DNA from: an uncultured Peptococcaceae bacterium
GTDB taxonomy: Bacteria > Bacillota > Peptococcia > Peptococcales > Peptococcaceae
Length of the DNA: 23,332 nt
Direction: 5' to 3'
Assembly (NCBI GenBank): GCA_902492275.1
Contig: CABUKW010000032.1
Span: 1-23,332 of the forward strand
The position numbers and the translations under genes were made by a program. Shown in pieces: positions 1-7,528 of this stretch. Every line of letters begins with the position of its first letter. Within the stretch, counting starts at the first letter, position 1. The notes beneath the pieces are model-generated. The model worked only from the letters and a program-made list of their open reading frames with translations, ran no database searches and was not told the origin of the DNA.

Positions 1-508
1 CCTGCTCCAGACCATATTGCCGAACAAACCGCTCTGCCATCCACTGGGGAAAGGAATACTGCACCGCCACATACTGCACTGGATCTTGCTCCCGATCGGG
101 CCATTGCAATGTATCCAAGCCCCTCAGCAGATTGCGCAGCACCGCATTGACAAACTTGTCCACATGACCGTAGCGCTTGGCCAGCTTTACCGCTTCATTG
201 ACAGCGGCCGAATGGGGCACCTTATCTAACTGCAAAATCTGATATGCGGCCATCCGCAAAATGTTGCGGGTCCAGCCGTCCATTTTTTTGACTTTTGTTT
301 TGGCGAACTGGTTCAGCACATAATCCAGCCGCCCCCGATATTTTACCGAGCCATAAACCAACTCGGTAATAAAACCCTTGTCGCGGGCGTCCAAACCGGC
401 ACATGAAAAAAGGGCTTTATCCAAAGCCAGATTGGCATAAGCCCCTTCTTCGTTTATCTGATATAAGATTTTTAAAGCCAGTTCCCGACTATTGATTTGT
501 TTAGTCAT
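1..508 (-). CDS. rsmB: 16S rRNA (cytosine-967-C5)-methyltransferase RsmB, N-terminal part (cut by the window edge)
   Basis: Only the first 169 codons are present; the reading frame stays open to base 1. RsmB methylates C967 of 16S rRNA using S-adenosylmethionine. The visible part is the N-terminal NusB-like RNA-binding helical domain. It begins MTKQINSRELALKIL and includes AAYQILQLDKVPHSAAVNE and a VNAVLRNLLR segment, both typical of the NusB/RsmB fold. The catalytic methyltransferase domain, with its PC motif, lies outside the window. The ATG at 508 follows a GGAGG site with 5-nt spacing and overlaps the end of the upstream zinc-peptidase gene by 8 nt (ATGACTAA), which suggests translational coupling. 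It is the last visible gene of the priA-def-fmt operon, where RsmB is commonly found. NusB itself is less likely, because NusB is only about 130-150 residues and this frame continues beyond that. Confidence 0.93.
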   Translation of the reverse strand, partial: MTKQINSRELALKILYQINEEGAYANLALDKALFSCAGLDARDKGFITELVYGSVKYRGRLDYVLNQFAKTKVKKMDGWTRNILRMAAYQILQLDKVPHSAAVNEAVKLAKRYGHVDKFVNAVLRNLLRGLDTLQWPDREQDPVQYVAVQYSFPQWMAERFVRQYGLEQ

Positions 509-1193
509 CCCGTCCTCCTAAAAATCCAGAAATCACAATCAGACGCACCAACTGCAGCACAGCCATCAAAGCCGCAGCCACATAGGTCAGCGCCGCAGCC
601 CGCAACACTTTCGCAGTACCCTTTAACTCCGTAGAATCTAAAAAGCCTTCGCTGCCCAAAGTAGCCAAAGCCCGGGAGCTGGCGTTAAATTCCACCGGCA
701 ACGTCACAATCTGAAAAAACACGATAACCGTAAACAGCAAAATGCCTACCTTTACCAATGGCGCGCTGCTCATAATCAGGCCCAAGAAAAACAATGGCAT
801 CGATAAATAGGAGCCGAACTGGGTAACGGGAATCACCGTATTGCGGATATACAGCGGCAGATATCCGGTATCATGCTGAATGGCATGCCCCACTTCATGG
901 GCCGCCACGCCTAAAGCCGCCAACGACGTGCTGCCGTATACCTCAGCAGATAACCGCACCACCCGGCTGCGCGGGTCATAATGATCGCTGAGCTGACCGC
1001 CGATTCGTTCAATGGGTACATCATGCAAACCATTCTGATTTAAAATATAACGGGCTACATCGGCGCCAGTCATACCGCGGTGGGAAGGCACTCGCGAATA
1101 ACGCTGAAAGGTACCGCTCACTTTCACCTGAGCATAGGCGCTGATCAACACTGCCGGTATTAAAATAATCATGGTTGGATCCCAAAAAAACAT
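501..1193 (-). CDS. Membrane zinc metallopeptidase, YugP family (PF04298)
   Basis: This is a 230-residue integral membrane protein of the YugP / Zn-peptidase-2 family. The gluzincin-type motif HEVGHAIQH sits at residues 99-107 and supplies two zinc histidines (H99, H103) and the catalytic glutamate E100. E168 in PVEFNAS is the probable third ligand. Hydrophobic segments near residues 7-20, 128-160 and 200-222 predict three or four membrane helices. The start ATG at 1193 has AGGAGG about 10 nt upstream, and that site overlaps the stop of the DUF116 gene. The stop overlaps rsmB by 8 nt. The substrate of this family is not established, so a role in membrane protein turnover is only inference. 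Its place between DUF116 and rsmB matches many Bacillota genomes. Confidence 0.9.
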   Translation of the reverse strand: MFFWDPTMIILIPAVLISAYAQVKVSGTFQRYSRVPSHRGMTGADVARYILNQNGLHDVPIERIGGQLSDHYDPRSRVVRLSAEVYGSTSLAALGVAAHEVGHAIQHDTGYLPLYIRNTVIPVTQFGSYLSMPLFFLGLIMSSAPLVKVGILLFTVIVFFQIVTLPVEFNASSRALATLGSEGFLDSTELKGTAKVLRAAALTYVAAALMAVLQLVRLIVISGFLGGRDD

Positions 1194-1211
1194 AAAGTAA
1201 AAACCTCCTAG

Positions 1212-1970
1212 TTAATCTTCGGTAAAATAGGCAATGGCCTGCCGTACCTTACAAAGCTGCACACTGGTATTGTGGCAGGGGCCGTTGGGCCGCTCGTTCA
1301 GCACACCCACCACTGGAATGCGCTGTTGGTTCATATCCTTAATGCCGCTGGTCAAATCCCGTTCACAGGCAATGGCCACAATGGCTTTGGGATGATAGAC
1401 CTTAGCAAACTTTCGGGCAAAGGTGCCGCCGCTGGCCACCACAAAATTGACGCCCGTTTCCTCTGCGATGGTCAGCAAACCATCCACGCTGCACCGTCCG
1501 CAGCGATGGCAATTATGTACGTCGATCGTAATTTTATAGGGGCAGCTAGTATTTTGCAGACAATGGGGCGCCAGCACCAGCACCTCCTCCGGCCGGTACT
1601 TCTGCGCCGCCGTCACAGTCATCTGGTTGTTGATTTTGATATAAGAATCCTCAATGTCCTCTTTGGAAATGCCAAACAGTTGGCCCAACGCCAGCACCAT
1701 CGGATAAAACAGCTCAATGATAGAACGGCCCAGCTTTTGCAGCAGCGGCGATCTGGCGCCAAACATCAGCGCAAACACCAAACTGCCCAAGCCAATGCCC
1801 ATCATCAGCATCAGCATGACAAAGCCAGCCACCATGGCGACAATCAGCAAATGGCGCAGCGCGTCCGAGGCGTTGGTCATCAGAAACCAGATGACGCCGA
1901 ACACCAGCAGATACAGCAGCAGCGTGGCAATTCCCAATAAAATAAAAATACGTTTCTTGCCTTTATCCAT
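1212..1970 (-). CDS. DUF116 family membrane protein with cysteine cluster
   Basis: A 252-residue protein with two hydrophobic N-terminal segments (about residues 8-31 and 41-70) and a cytosolic cysteine-rich domain. Cysteines occur at 137, 143, 154, 157 and 160 (APHCLQNTSCPYK, then CHRCGRC), with more at 192, 222 and 230. This layout is that of the DUF116 family and suggests metal or iron-sulfur binding, which has not been demonstrated. I chose the ATG at 1970 because it has GGTGA 5 nt upstream and overlaps the fmt stop by 8 nt (ATGGATAA). An in-frame ATG at 2012 would add 14 residues but has no ribosome site. The gene is repeatedly found beside fmt and rsmB in Clostridia and Negativicutes. 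Its biochemical function is unknown. Confidence 0.88.
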   Translation of the reverse strand: MDKGKKRIFILLGIATLLLYLLVFGVIWFLMTNASDALRHLLIVAMVAGFVMLMLMMGIGLGSLVFALMFGARSPLLQKLGRSIIELFYPMVLALGQLFGISKEDIEDSYIKINNQMTVTAAQKYRPEEVLVLAPHCLQNTSCPYKITIDVHNCHRCGRCSVDGLLTIAEETGVNFVVASGGTFARKFAKVYHPKAIVAIACERDLTSGIKDMNQQRIPVVGVLNERPNGPCHNTSVQLCKVRQAIAYFTED

Positions 1971-2904
1971 TGCTTTCACCAAACCGGCTGCCGACCGCAA
2001 TCCCTGTGCCATTGCAGAAGGCTTTGGCCGTCATAGCTTTTTTTCCGGCAGGCTGCAGCTCCAATAGCTCCAGACAACCGGAACCGGTCTGCACCAAAAT
2101 GCCCTCCTTGCCCAGCTCCACCACAGTTCCCGGCTGATGGCCGCTATCCCGCCGCGCAACACGGCTTTTCCACAACTTCAACCGCTGACCGTTCCACAGC
2201 GTGTACGCGCCGGGTGCCGGCGCTAGCCCGCGGATCTGACAATGCAGCCGTTCTGCCGGCTGTGACCAATCCATCACTTCATCTTCTTTTAAAATTCTGG
2301 CTGCATAGGTAGCCTTACTTTCCTCCTGCTTTTGGGGCTTAATACTGCCCGCCGGCAACTGAGCCAGCACCTGCACCAGCAAATCGCCGCCCAACACCGC
2401 CAGCTTTTCAAACATGGTTCCGGTGGTATCGTCCTCGGTAATGGGCATGCTGCCCTGCAGCAGCATATCGCCCGTATCCATGCCCAAATCCATCTGCATG
2501 ATGGTAACGCCGCTTTCCCGACAGCCATCCAGCACCGCCCGCTGAATAGGCGCCGCACCGCGATAGGCCGGCAGCAGAGAGCCATGCACATTGATACAGC
2601 CATAAGGCGGCAATTCCAGCACGGCCTGGGGTAAAATACGACCGTAGGCCACCACCACAATCACTTCCGGCTCATATCCGGCCAGCAGCTCCAAAAAGGC
2701 AGCGTCCTTTACATTGTCCGGCTGATGCACTGGCACCCCCAGCTTCAGCGCTCTGGTTTTTACCGCCGGAAAAGCCAGCTGCTTGCCCCGCCCTTTGGGA
2801 CGGTCGGGCTGGGTAATCACTGCAGCCACCTTATGGCCTGCCGTTACCAGCGCGTTCAACGACTGTACCGAAAAATCCGGCGTTCCCATAAACACAACGC
2901 GCAC
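1963..2904 (-). CDS. fmt: Methionyl-tRNA formyltransferase
   Basis: Transfers a formyl group from 10-formyl-tetrahydrofolate to Met-tRNAfMet, making the initiator tRNA. The 313-residue length is normal for the family. The N-terminal Rossmann domain begins MRVVFMGTPDFS. Catalytic residues are visible as N105 and H107 in INVHGSLLPAYRGAAPIQ and D143 in GMDTGD. The C-terminal half (about 205-313) is the tRNA-binding domain. The start is a GTG at 2904: GGAGG lies 8 nt upstream and is preceded directly by the def stop (TAGGAGG). A second GTG at 2913, three codons upstream, falls inside the ribosome site and is less likely. The pairing with def, whose product removes the formyl group again, is the classic def-fmt arrangement. 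Confidence 0.97.
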   Translation of the reverse strand: MRVVFMGTPDFSVQSLNALVTAGHKVAAVITQPDRPKGRGKQLAFPAVKTRALKLGVPVHQPDNVKDAAFLELLAGYEPEVIVVVAYGRILPQAVLELPPYGCINVHGSLLPAYRGAAPIQRAVLDGCRESGVTIMQMDLGMDTGDMLLQGSMPITEDDTTGTMFEKLAVLGGDLLVQVLAQLPAGSIKPQKQEESKATYAARILKEDEVMDWSQPAERLHCQIRGLAPAPGAYTLWNGQRLKLWKSRVARRDSGHQPGTVVELGKEGILVQTGSGCLELLELQPAGKKAMTAKAFCNGTGIAVGSRFGESNG

Positions 2905-2916
2905 GGCAATCACCTC

Positions 2917-3381
2917 CTACTTCTGATACTCGATATTGGTTGCCGTATCCAGAAACAAAATTCCGTCTAAATGGTCAATTTCATGCTGCAAAGCCCGGGC
3001 CAGAAAATCCTCGCCTTCAATGATGATTTCTTCCCCTTCCGGGTTCAGCGCTTTCACCTTGACATATTTGCTGCGCTTTACATCGCCCCACATACCGGGG
3101 CAGCTCAGGCACCCTTCTGGACCGTCCTGCACGCCGGCACGCTCCAGAATTTCCGGATTAATCAGCTTTAACGGTCCAGGCCCCGCTTCGCCCACATCGA
3201 CCACCACAAGCCGCTTTAAAATGCCCACCTGCGGCGCTGCCAAGCCTACGCCGTTGGAGTTATACATGGTTTCCAGCATATTATCCAACAGTTTTCTCAC
3301 ATTGGGAGTAATTTCCGGTACCGGTTTGCAAATTTTACGCAAAAGTTTATCTTCTTTCGTTACAATATTGTAAATGGACAT
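2917..3381 (-). CDS. def: Peptide deformylase
   Basis: Metalloenzyme that removes the formyl group from the N-terminus of new proteins. At 154 residues it has the usual length. All three family motifs are intact: GVGLAAPQVG at 44-53, EGCLS at 89-93 (metal ligand C91), and HEIDHLDG at 133-140 (metal ligands H133 and H137, catalytic E134). The ATG at 3381 is preceded by AGGAGG with good spacing. It lies 21 bp after the priA stop, and fmt follows almost immediately, so the three genes are surely co-transcribed. Confidence 0.97.
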   Translation of the reverse strand: MSIYNIVTKEDKLLRKICKPVPEITPNVRKLLDNMLETMYNSNGVGLAAPQVGILKRLVVVDVGEAGPGPLKLINPEILERAGVQDGPEGCLSCPGMWGDVKRSKYVKVKALNPEGEEIIIEGEDFLARALQHEIDHLDGILFLDTATNIEYQK

Positions 3382-3402
3382 GGTTTTAACCTCCTGCCTA
3401 TA

Positions 3403-5844
3403 CTATAAAACACTTAATGGCTCCACATCAATAAGTATTCTCAAAGTTTTACTCTTTCTTGATAAATTCATCAATTTTTGCCCATACTCGGCGGCTTCCC
3501 GCAAAGTATCTAAAGATTTTCCCTTTAAAATCACATGAAACCGATGCCGCCGGCGCACAATGGAAACAGGCGCTTCCGACGGACCCAGTAGTTCCACAGA
3601 CGGATAACGCTGTACCAGCGCCGCAGCCATCTCCCGCATCGCCTCCAGCAACCCGGCAGACTGAAAGTCCGACACCAGAAGCCGCACCAGAAAACAAAAA
3701 GGCGGATACACCATCAGCTCCCGCATCTGGATTTCCTTCTCATAAAAAGCCAGATAGTCGTGCTGCTGAGCTGCCACAATACTGTAATGCTCCGGATTAT
3801 AGGTTTGAATCACAACGCGGCCCGGCTTATCGCCCCGTCCGGCCCGGCCCGCCACCTGCGTCAGCAGCTGAAAGGTGCGCTCCGCCGCCGTATAGTCGGG
3901 CAAATTTAAAACCAAATCGGCGGCCAGCACCCCTACCGCAGTCACATTGGGAAAATCCAGCCCCTTGGTCACCATCTGGGTGCCAATCAACACCTGAGTT
4001 TCTCCGCGGGCAAACCGCTCCAAAATCTGATTGTGGGCGTCTTTATTCTGGGTGGTGTCCAAGTCCATCCGGTCGGTAGTCACCCACGGCCACAAACGGT
4101 GAACCTCCTCCTCCACCAGTTCTGTTCCCGAGCCCATATAGCGGATAAAACGGCTGCCGCAATGGGGGCAATGCTTCGGTGCCGGTGTCATATAATCACA
4201 ATAATGGCACTTGGCCAAATTCTGCTCCTTGTGATAGGTCAGCGCAATGGAGCATTTTTCGCAGGTCAGCGTATACCCGCACTCCCGGCAGACTATGGCG
4301 CTGGAAAAGCCCCGCCGGTTCAAAAACAAAATCACCTGCTCGCCCCGACTTAGGCTATCCTCCATAGTTTGCCGCAAACGCTGGCTGAACATACTGCGAT
4401 TGCCGGCCTGAAATTCCCGGGCCATGCTGACAATTTCCACCTCCGGCAACGGCTGGGCTTTAGCTCGCTGAGAAAGGGTCAGCAGCGTGCCCTTGCCCTG
4501 CCCCACCTCATAAAAGCTCTGCACCGAAGGCGTGGCGCTGCCCAACAGCAGCAAACCGCCGTTTTGCTCCATCCGCCGCCACGCCACCTGCCGGGCATGA
4601 TAACGGGGATCCGGCTCCGATTGCTTAAAGGTGGTTTCATGCTCCTCGTCCATGATAATCAGCCGCAAATCCCGCACCGGCGCAAACACCGCGCTGCGCA
4701 CGCCAACCACCACATGAGTTTTCCCGTCATGCAGCCGCTGCCAGGCGTCCAGCCGCTCTCCATCGGATAAATTGCTGTGCAGCACCTCCACAGCTTCTCC
4801 CAAAACAGCCCGAAACCGGCCAATCATCTGCGGCGTTAAAGAAATTTCCGGTACCAGCACCATAGCGCCCTGCCCCTGCTCCAACACATAGCGCAGCGCC
4901 CGCAGATACACCTCCGTTTTGCCGCTTCCGGTTACACCATGCAGCAGCACACAATCCGGTTGGCCGCTATCCAGCTTTTCCACAATGACCGCCAGCGCCG
5001 CCTGCTGCTCCCCATTCAAACTCAACTTCTGCTCATTGCGAAATACAGCGCAATCGGCAGAAAACCGTTCCACCTGCACCTGTTTGCGTACAATCAAGTT
5101 CTTCTGCAACAATCCTTTCACCGCGCCCTGATAATTGGGCCAGTAGCTGCGCAGAGTTTTTCCGTCGCTGGCGCCCTGATAGGTCAGAAAGCGCAGGATT
5201 TCCCACTGCACCTTGGCCCGCGCCAGCTGCTTCTGGGCATCCTGTAATTGGGCCGGTTCCAGACAGCTCTCATACACGTACTCCAGCCTGCTGCCGCCCT
5301 GCTGCACCAAAGAAGTTTCCAAACGCACCAAATCCAACTGCTGCAGCTGCTGCAACAAACCGTCGCAATTAGGCACCTGTTTTTGCAGCGCCGACAACGA
5401 CACCCGCTGCTTCTGCTCCACCACGGCTGCCAAACGGGCCATCTCCTCGTCCAGCAGCAAAAGCTGCGCCTGGGCCAATTCGGAATGCCCGTTCCAGACC
5501 ACCACGTCCCGCTTTTTGCTGCGGGCAAACTTGGGCAGCAGATATTCCAACACATAATAGCAAGGACATACATAATACTTGCTCAACCACACTGCCAGCT
5601 CTACCAATTCCCGATTAAGCAGCGTCTGCGGCTCCGGCACCGCCAGAATGTCCTTATAATCAGCCTGCCCATCCTCTTCTGCCATTGCCGTCACATATCC
5701 GTGGGCCTGTTGATTGCTCCGTCCAATCGGCACCAGCACCAAACTGCCCCACTGCACCTGCGGCGCTAACTGCTGCGGAACCCGATAGGTCAACAAATCA
5801 CAATAATCCGCCATTTTTCGCGACACAGCCACCTCTACCAGCAT
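3403..5844 (-). CDS. priA: Primosomal protein N' (replication restart helicase PriA)
   Basis: 3'-5' DNA helicase that recognises abandoned replication forks and starts primosome assembly. The 813-residue protein has the full family layout. An N-terminal DNA-binding region spans about residues 1-110. The helicase core has Walker A GVTGSGKT at 303-310 and DEEH at 399-402. Eight zinc-binding cysteines lie between 519 and 562 (CRECGYTLTCEKC, CHYC, CPHC). The helicase C-domain carries QVAGRAGRG near 663-671. It is slightly longer than many PriA proteins, mainly in the 110-270 linker. The ATG at 5844 has GGAGG 7 nt upstream. It is the first gene of the leftward operon and sits just downstream of a strong promoter at 5897-5926. 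Confidence 0.97.
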   Translation of the reverse strand: MLVEVAVSRKMADYCDLLTYRVPQQLAPQVQWGSLVLVPIGRSNQQAHGYVTAMAEEDGQADYKDILAVPEPQTLLNRELVELAVWLSKYYVCPCYYVLEYLLPKFARSKKRDVVVWNGHSELAQAQLLLLDEEMARLAAVVEQKQRVSLSALQKQVPNCDGLLQQLQQLDLVRLETSLVQQGGSRLEYVYESCLEPAQLQDAQKQLARAKVQWEILRFLTYQGASDGKTLRSYWPNYQGAVKGLLQKNLIVRKQVQVERFSADCAVFRNEQKLSLNGEQQAALAVIVEKLDSGQPDCVLLHGVTGSGKTEVYLRALRYVLEQGQGAMVLVPEISLTPQMIGRFRAVLGEAVEVLHSNLSDGERLDAWQRLHDGKTHVVVGVRSAVFAPVRDLRLIIMDEEHETTFKQSEPDPRYHARQVAWRRMEQNGGLLLLGSATPSVQSFYEVGQGKGTLLTLSQRAKAQPLPEVEIVSMAREFQAGNRSMFSQRLRQTMEDSLSRGEQVILFLNRRGFSSAIVCRECGYTLTCEKCSIALTYHKEQNLAKCHYCDYMTPAPKHCPHCGSRFIRYMGSGTELVEEEVHRLWPWVTTDRMDLDTTQNKDAHNQILERFARGETQVLIGTQMVTKGLDFPNVTAVGVLAADLVLNLPDYTAAERTFQLLTQVAGRAGRGDKPGRVVIQTYNPEHYSIVAAQQHDYLAFYEKEIQMRELMVYPPFCFLVRLLVSDFQSAGLLEAMREMAAALVQRYPSVELLGPSEAPVSIVRRRHRFHVILKGKSLDTLREAAEYGQKLMNLSRKSKTLRILIDVEPLSVL

Positions 5845-5896
5845 TCCGCCACCTCCTTACCGCATGGGCATTTTTTGTCAAACACAGATAATAATT

Positions 5897-5926
5897 ATTA
5901 TAGCATAGGCTTGGCAGGATAGGCAA
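5897..5926 (-). promoter_or_regulatory. Sigma-70-type promoter of the priA operon
   Basis: On the minus strand there is a perfect -10 hexamer TATAAT (5897-5902) preceded by an extended TGC, with a -35-like TTGCCT at 5921-5926 and an 18-bp spacer. It lies about 50 bp before the priA start. The element scar begins immediately upstream of it. Confidence 0.7.
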
Positions 5927-6218
5927 AAAAATATTCTGTGCAAATTGCTGTATTTTTGATTTCTTTTTTGCTACACTTCGCCCGTTCCTCCGTGTACCCG
6001 ACTAGAAAAGCGTCGGGCATCGGACAGTTCCTTGCTTGTGCAGCTTTGCTGAACTGGCGTTCATCACGCTTTGCACAAGCTGCGTCACAGTCCCACCCCA
6101 CGCCTTTCTGGTGGGGCGCAAGTCGGAATGTTGGCGAAGGTAGCGAAGTGTTTTAAACCCATAGAAGGGTAGAAAGTGCCTTGATTTTTCTGTATCCTGT
6201 CCGATAGATACGTTGTAG

Positions 6219-6267
6219 GGTACGATGCCACTAGCGCGCTTTTTTGCGCTGGAGGCGTACCGCTAGT
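6219..6267. repeat. Nested, mutually exclusive inverted repeats
   Basis: GGTACG (6219-6224) pairs with CGTACC (6256-6261). ACTAGCG (6230-6236) pairs with CGCTAGT (6261-6267). GCGC arms flank a T-run at the centre. The two outer pairings share bases and cannot form at once. The repeat lies just beyond the 3' end of the decayed rep gene and may be a terminator or part of an origin of the element. Confidence 0.5.
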
Positions 6268-6302
6268 TTTGCAATACGGCAGTGATAGGACATTGACCGC
6301 TT

Positions 6303-6967
6303 TCATTCTCTCTGCTGCCGCTTTCGTGCTTGTTGCCGCCATAGTTCCACCCTCTGGTTCAGGCTCAATTCCTGAAAGTTTTCCGGCCACCAGTCTTGCC
6401 GCGCTGTTTGCTTTGCGGCTTCTGCGCCTTTTTGGGCGTAGGTCTTTTCTAAATGGTACTGATGTTCCTGATAGGCACTTAATTTTGCATCGCTGTTTCG
6501 TGCGGGCGCTTCTTCCGCTTCTGCTTTTCTGTTCTTGCTGAAGTCGTTCTCACTCTCCTCAGTCTTGATATACTCAGTATGATTGATATTATTATTACTT
6601 GTGTTTCCTTTTGGCACCCTTTTCCACTCCGTAATGGCTGTACATAAATCAGTGTTGGGCGATACATACCTTGCCGTTTTCGTTCCACCATGTTCGCTTC
6701 TTCCAGTTCTTTCAATATACGGACTGCGCTTCTGCTGGAACATCCAAGTTCCTCCACGATTTCATTCTGCGTATAGATAATATAGGTCTGTCCTGCCTCG
6801 TCTTTCCAGCCGTTTTTCTGCGATAACTGCATACGGTCTAAAAACAGACAATACAACAGCCGCGCTTCCAGGGAAATGGCTTGATATTGCTTATCCTTTA
6901 ATAGTTGTTTGGGTAGTTGGTAGAAGGTGTATGCTTGTTCTTGTCCTTTATAATATGCGGTCGTCAT
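6303..6967 (-). pseudogene. RepA_N-type replication initiator, frameshifted
   Basis: The frame opening at the ATG 6967, with a G-rich ribosome site just upstream, encodes an N-terminal domain typical of RepA_N (PF06970) initiators: FYQLPKQLL, then SLEARLLYCLFLDRMQLS, then a winged-helix part with YTQNEIVEELGCS and ILKELEEANMVERKRQG. After about residue 115 that frame becomes low-complexity and ends at 6479. The other minus-strand frame ending at 6303 carries a sensible continuation (GNTSNNNINHTEY, typical of the polar linker in this family) and a charged tail rich in E, Q and R. The shift maps to the A/G-rich run near 6612-6640, so a 1-nt indel is the simplest explanation. RepA_N proteins bind the replication origin of plasmids and conjugative elements. 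A programmed frameshift cannot be ruled out from sequence alone, but decay is more likely because the neighbouring fragment is also broken. Confidence 0.68.
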
Positions 6968-7155
6968 ATTGCCGCCCCCCCTTCAATAATAAAATTCATT
7001 GGCTGTCAGCCTCTCGTTTCCATAAAGGTATCACGATTCGTTACACCATTGCAGCTTTGTTGCCATTCTGTGCCGTTGCGCAATGTTTCGCTGCGCGACG
7101 AGAAGGATAAACGTCTCCTTCGTTAGAAGTTTCCGCTCTGCGTACGACACCCTGC

Positions 7156-7182
7156 AAGGAGTCGGTGAATCACAGACTCCTT
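7156..7182. repeat. Perfect 8-bp hairpin upstream of the rep remnant
   Basis: AAGGAGTC (7156-7163) and GACTCCTT (7175-7182) form a perfect inverted repeat with an 11-nt loop. A T-rich stretch follows on the plus strand. It lies in the roughly 270-bp non-coding stretch between the BRO-N stub and the rep remnant. It could be a terminator between the two former genes or an origin structure. Confidence 0.45.
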
Positions 7183-7234
7183 TGTTTCCTCGGCGATAAA
7201 TTTTGTATGTATCCCATTCTGTCGATAACTGGGC

Positions 7235-7369
7235 TTATTGCCCACCCATCCTTTCTGAATGTTTGGTCATTGCTTTCGCTGTATCTGCAGCTCCTAACAC
7301 CTTTGCCGCATCTTTCGCACAGAATAACACTTGTCCGTTTTCTTCCAGCATTCTCATGGTACAAAGCAT
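7235..7369 (-). pseudogene. BRO-N / antirepressor-like protein, N-terminal stub
   Basis: A 44-codon frame contains ENGQVLFCAKDAAKVLG followed by DTAKAMTKHSERMGG. This matches the pattern of the BRO-N domain of phage antirepressors (…F..KDVA..LGY.N...A...H). It stops at a TAA at 7235-7237, where a full BRO-N domain would continue for about 60 more residues. The likely original start is further upstream, after the GAGGAGG site near 7400-7406. A neighbouring frame there encodes DYLQVQCFV, resembling the usual first residues, so a frameshift near 7355-7370 is also likely. The match is from pattern only and the fragment is short. Its position just before a RepA_N initiator is the arrangement I would expect in an integrative element. 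Confidence 0.5.
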
Positions 7370-7470
7370 TGCACTTGCAAATAATCGCGTTGCTGTTATT
7401 CCTCCTCAAAATGCACATTTTTATTTTTGACAGCCAAAAAGGATTCTTTTCTGCCCAATCTGCTTTTGGC

Positions 7471-7508
7471 AAAACAAAAAGCTCTTCCGTCATGGTAACG
7501 AAAGAGCT
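7471..7508 (-). terminator. Rho-independent terminator after ribU
   Basis: On the minus strand an 11-bp stem with one mismatch (AGCTCTTTCGT / ACGGAAGAGCT, 7480-7490 with 7498-7508) is followed by TTTTTGTTTT. It lies 21 bp after the ribU stop and separates ribU from the element remnant. Confidence 0.85.
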
Positions 7509-7528
7509 GTGTTTCCCCTGTGTTCTTT

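Larger units (their letters stand above)
5940..7450. mobile_element. Degenerate remnant of an integrative/plasmid-like element (RepA_N region)
   Basis: About 1.5 kb between the priA promoter and the ribU terminator has no intact gene. It contains a frameshifted RepA_N-type replication initiator (6303-6967), a stub of a BRO-N antirepressor-like protein (7235-7369), and non-coding stretches with strong inverted repeats (6219-6267, 7156-7182, and a 6-bp pair at 5997-6017). RepA_N initiators beside antirepressor-like genes are known from plasmids and integrative elements of gut Bacillota, so I read this as the replication module of such an element, now decayed. No integrase, relaxase or clear flanking repeats are seen, so the borders are estimates. 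Confidence 0.65.

Noticed and set aside
1272..1940. Long plus-strand open frame of 222 codons
   Set aside because: It is antisense to the DUF116 gene, is rich in His and Gln as expected from reversed codons, and has no ribosome site.
3459..4079. Plus-strand frame of 206 codons
   Set aside because: It lies wholly opposite the conserved priA gene and has a Pro/Ala-rich shadow composition.
5877..5882. TTGACA on the minus strand near priA
   Set aside because: No -10 follows at a usable distance before the priA start. The better promoter is at 5897-5926.
5898..6390. Minus-strand frames of 67 and 101 codons in the element scar
   Set aside because: They have no ribosome sites or recognisable domains, and the region is dominated by inverted repeats. 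I treat it as non-coding element DNA.
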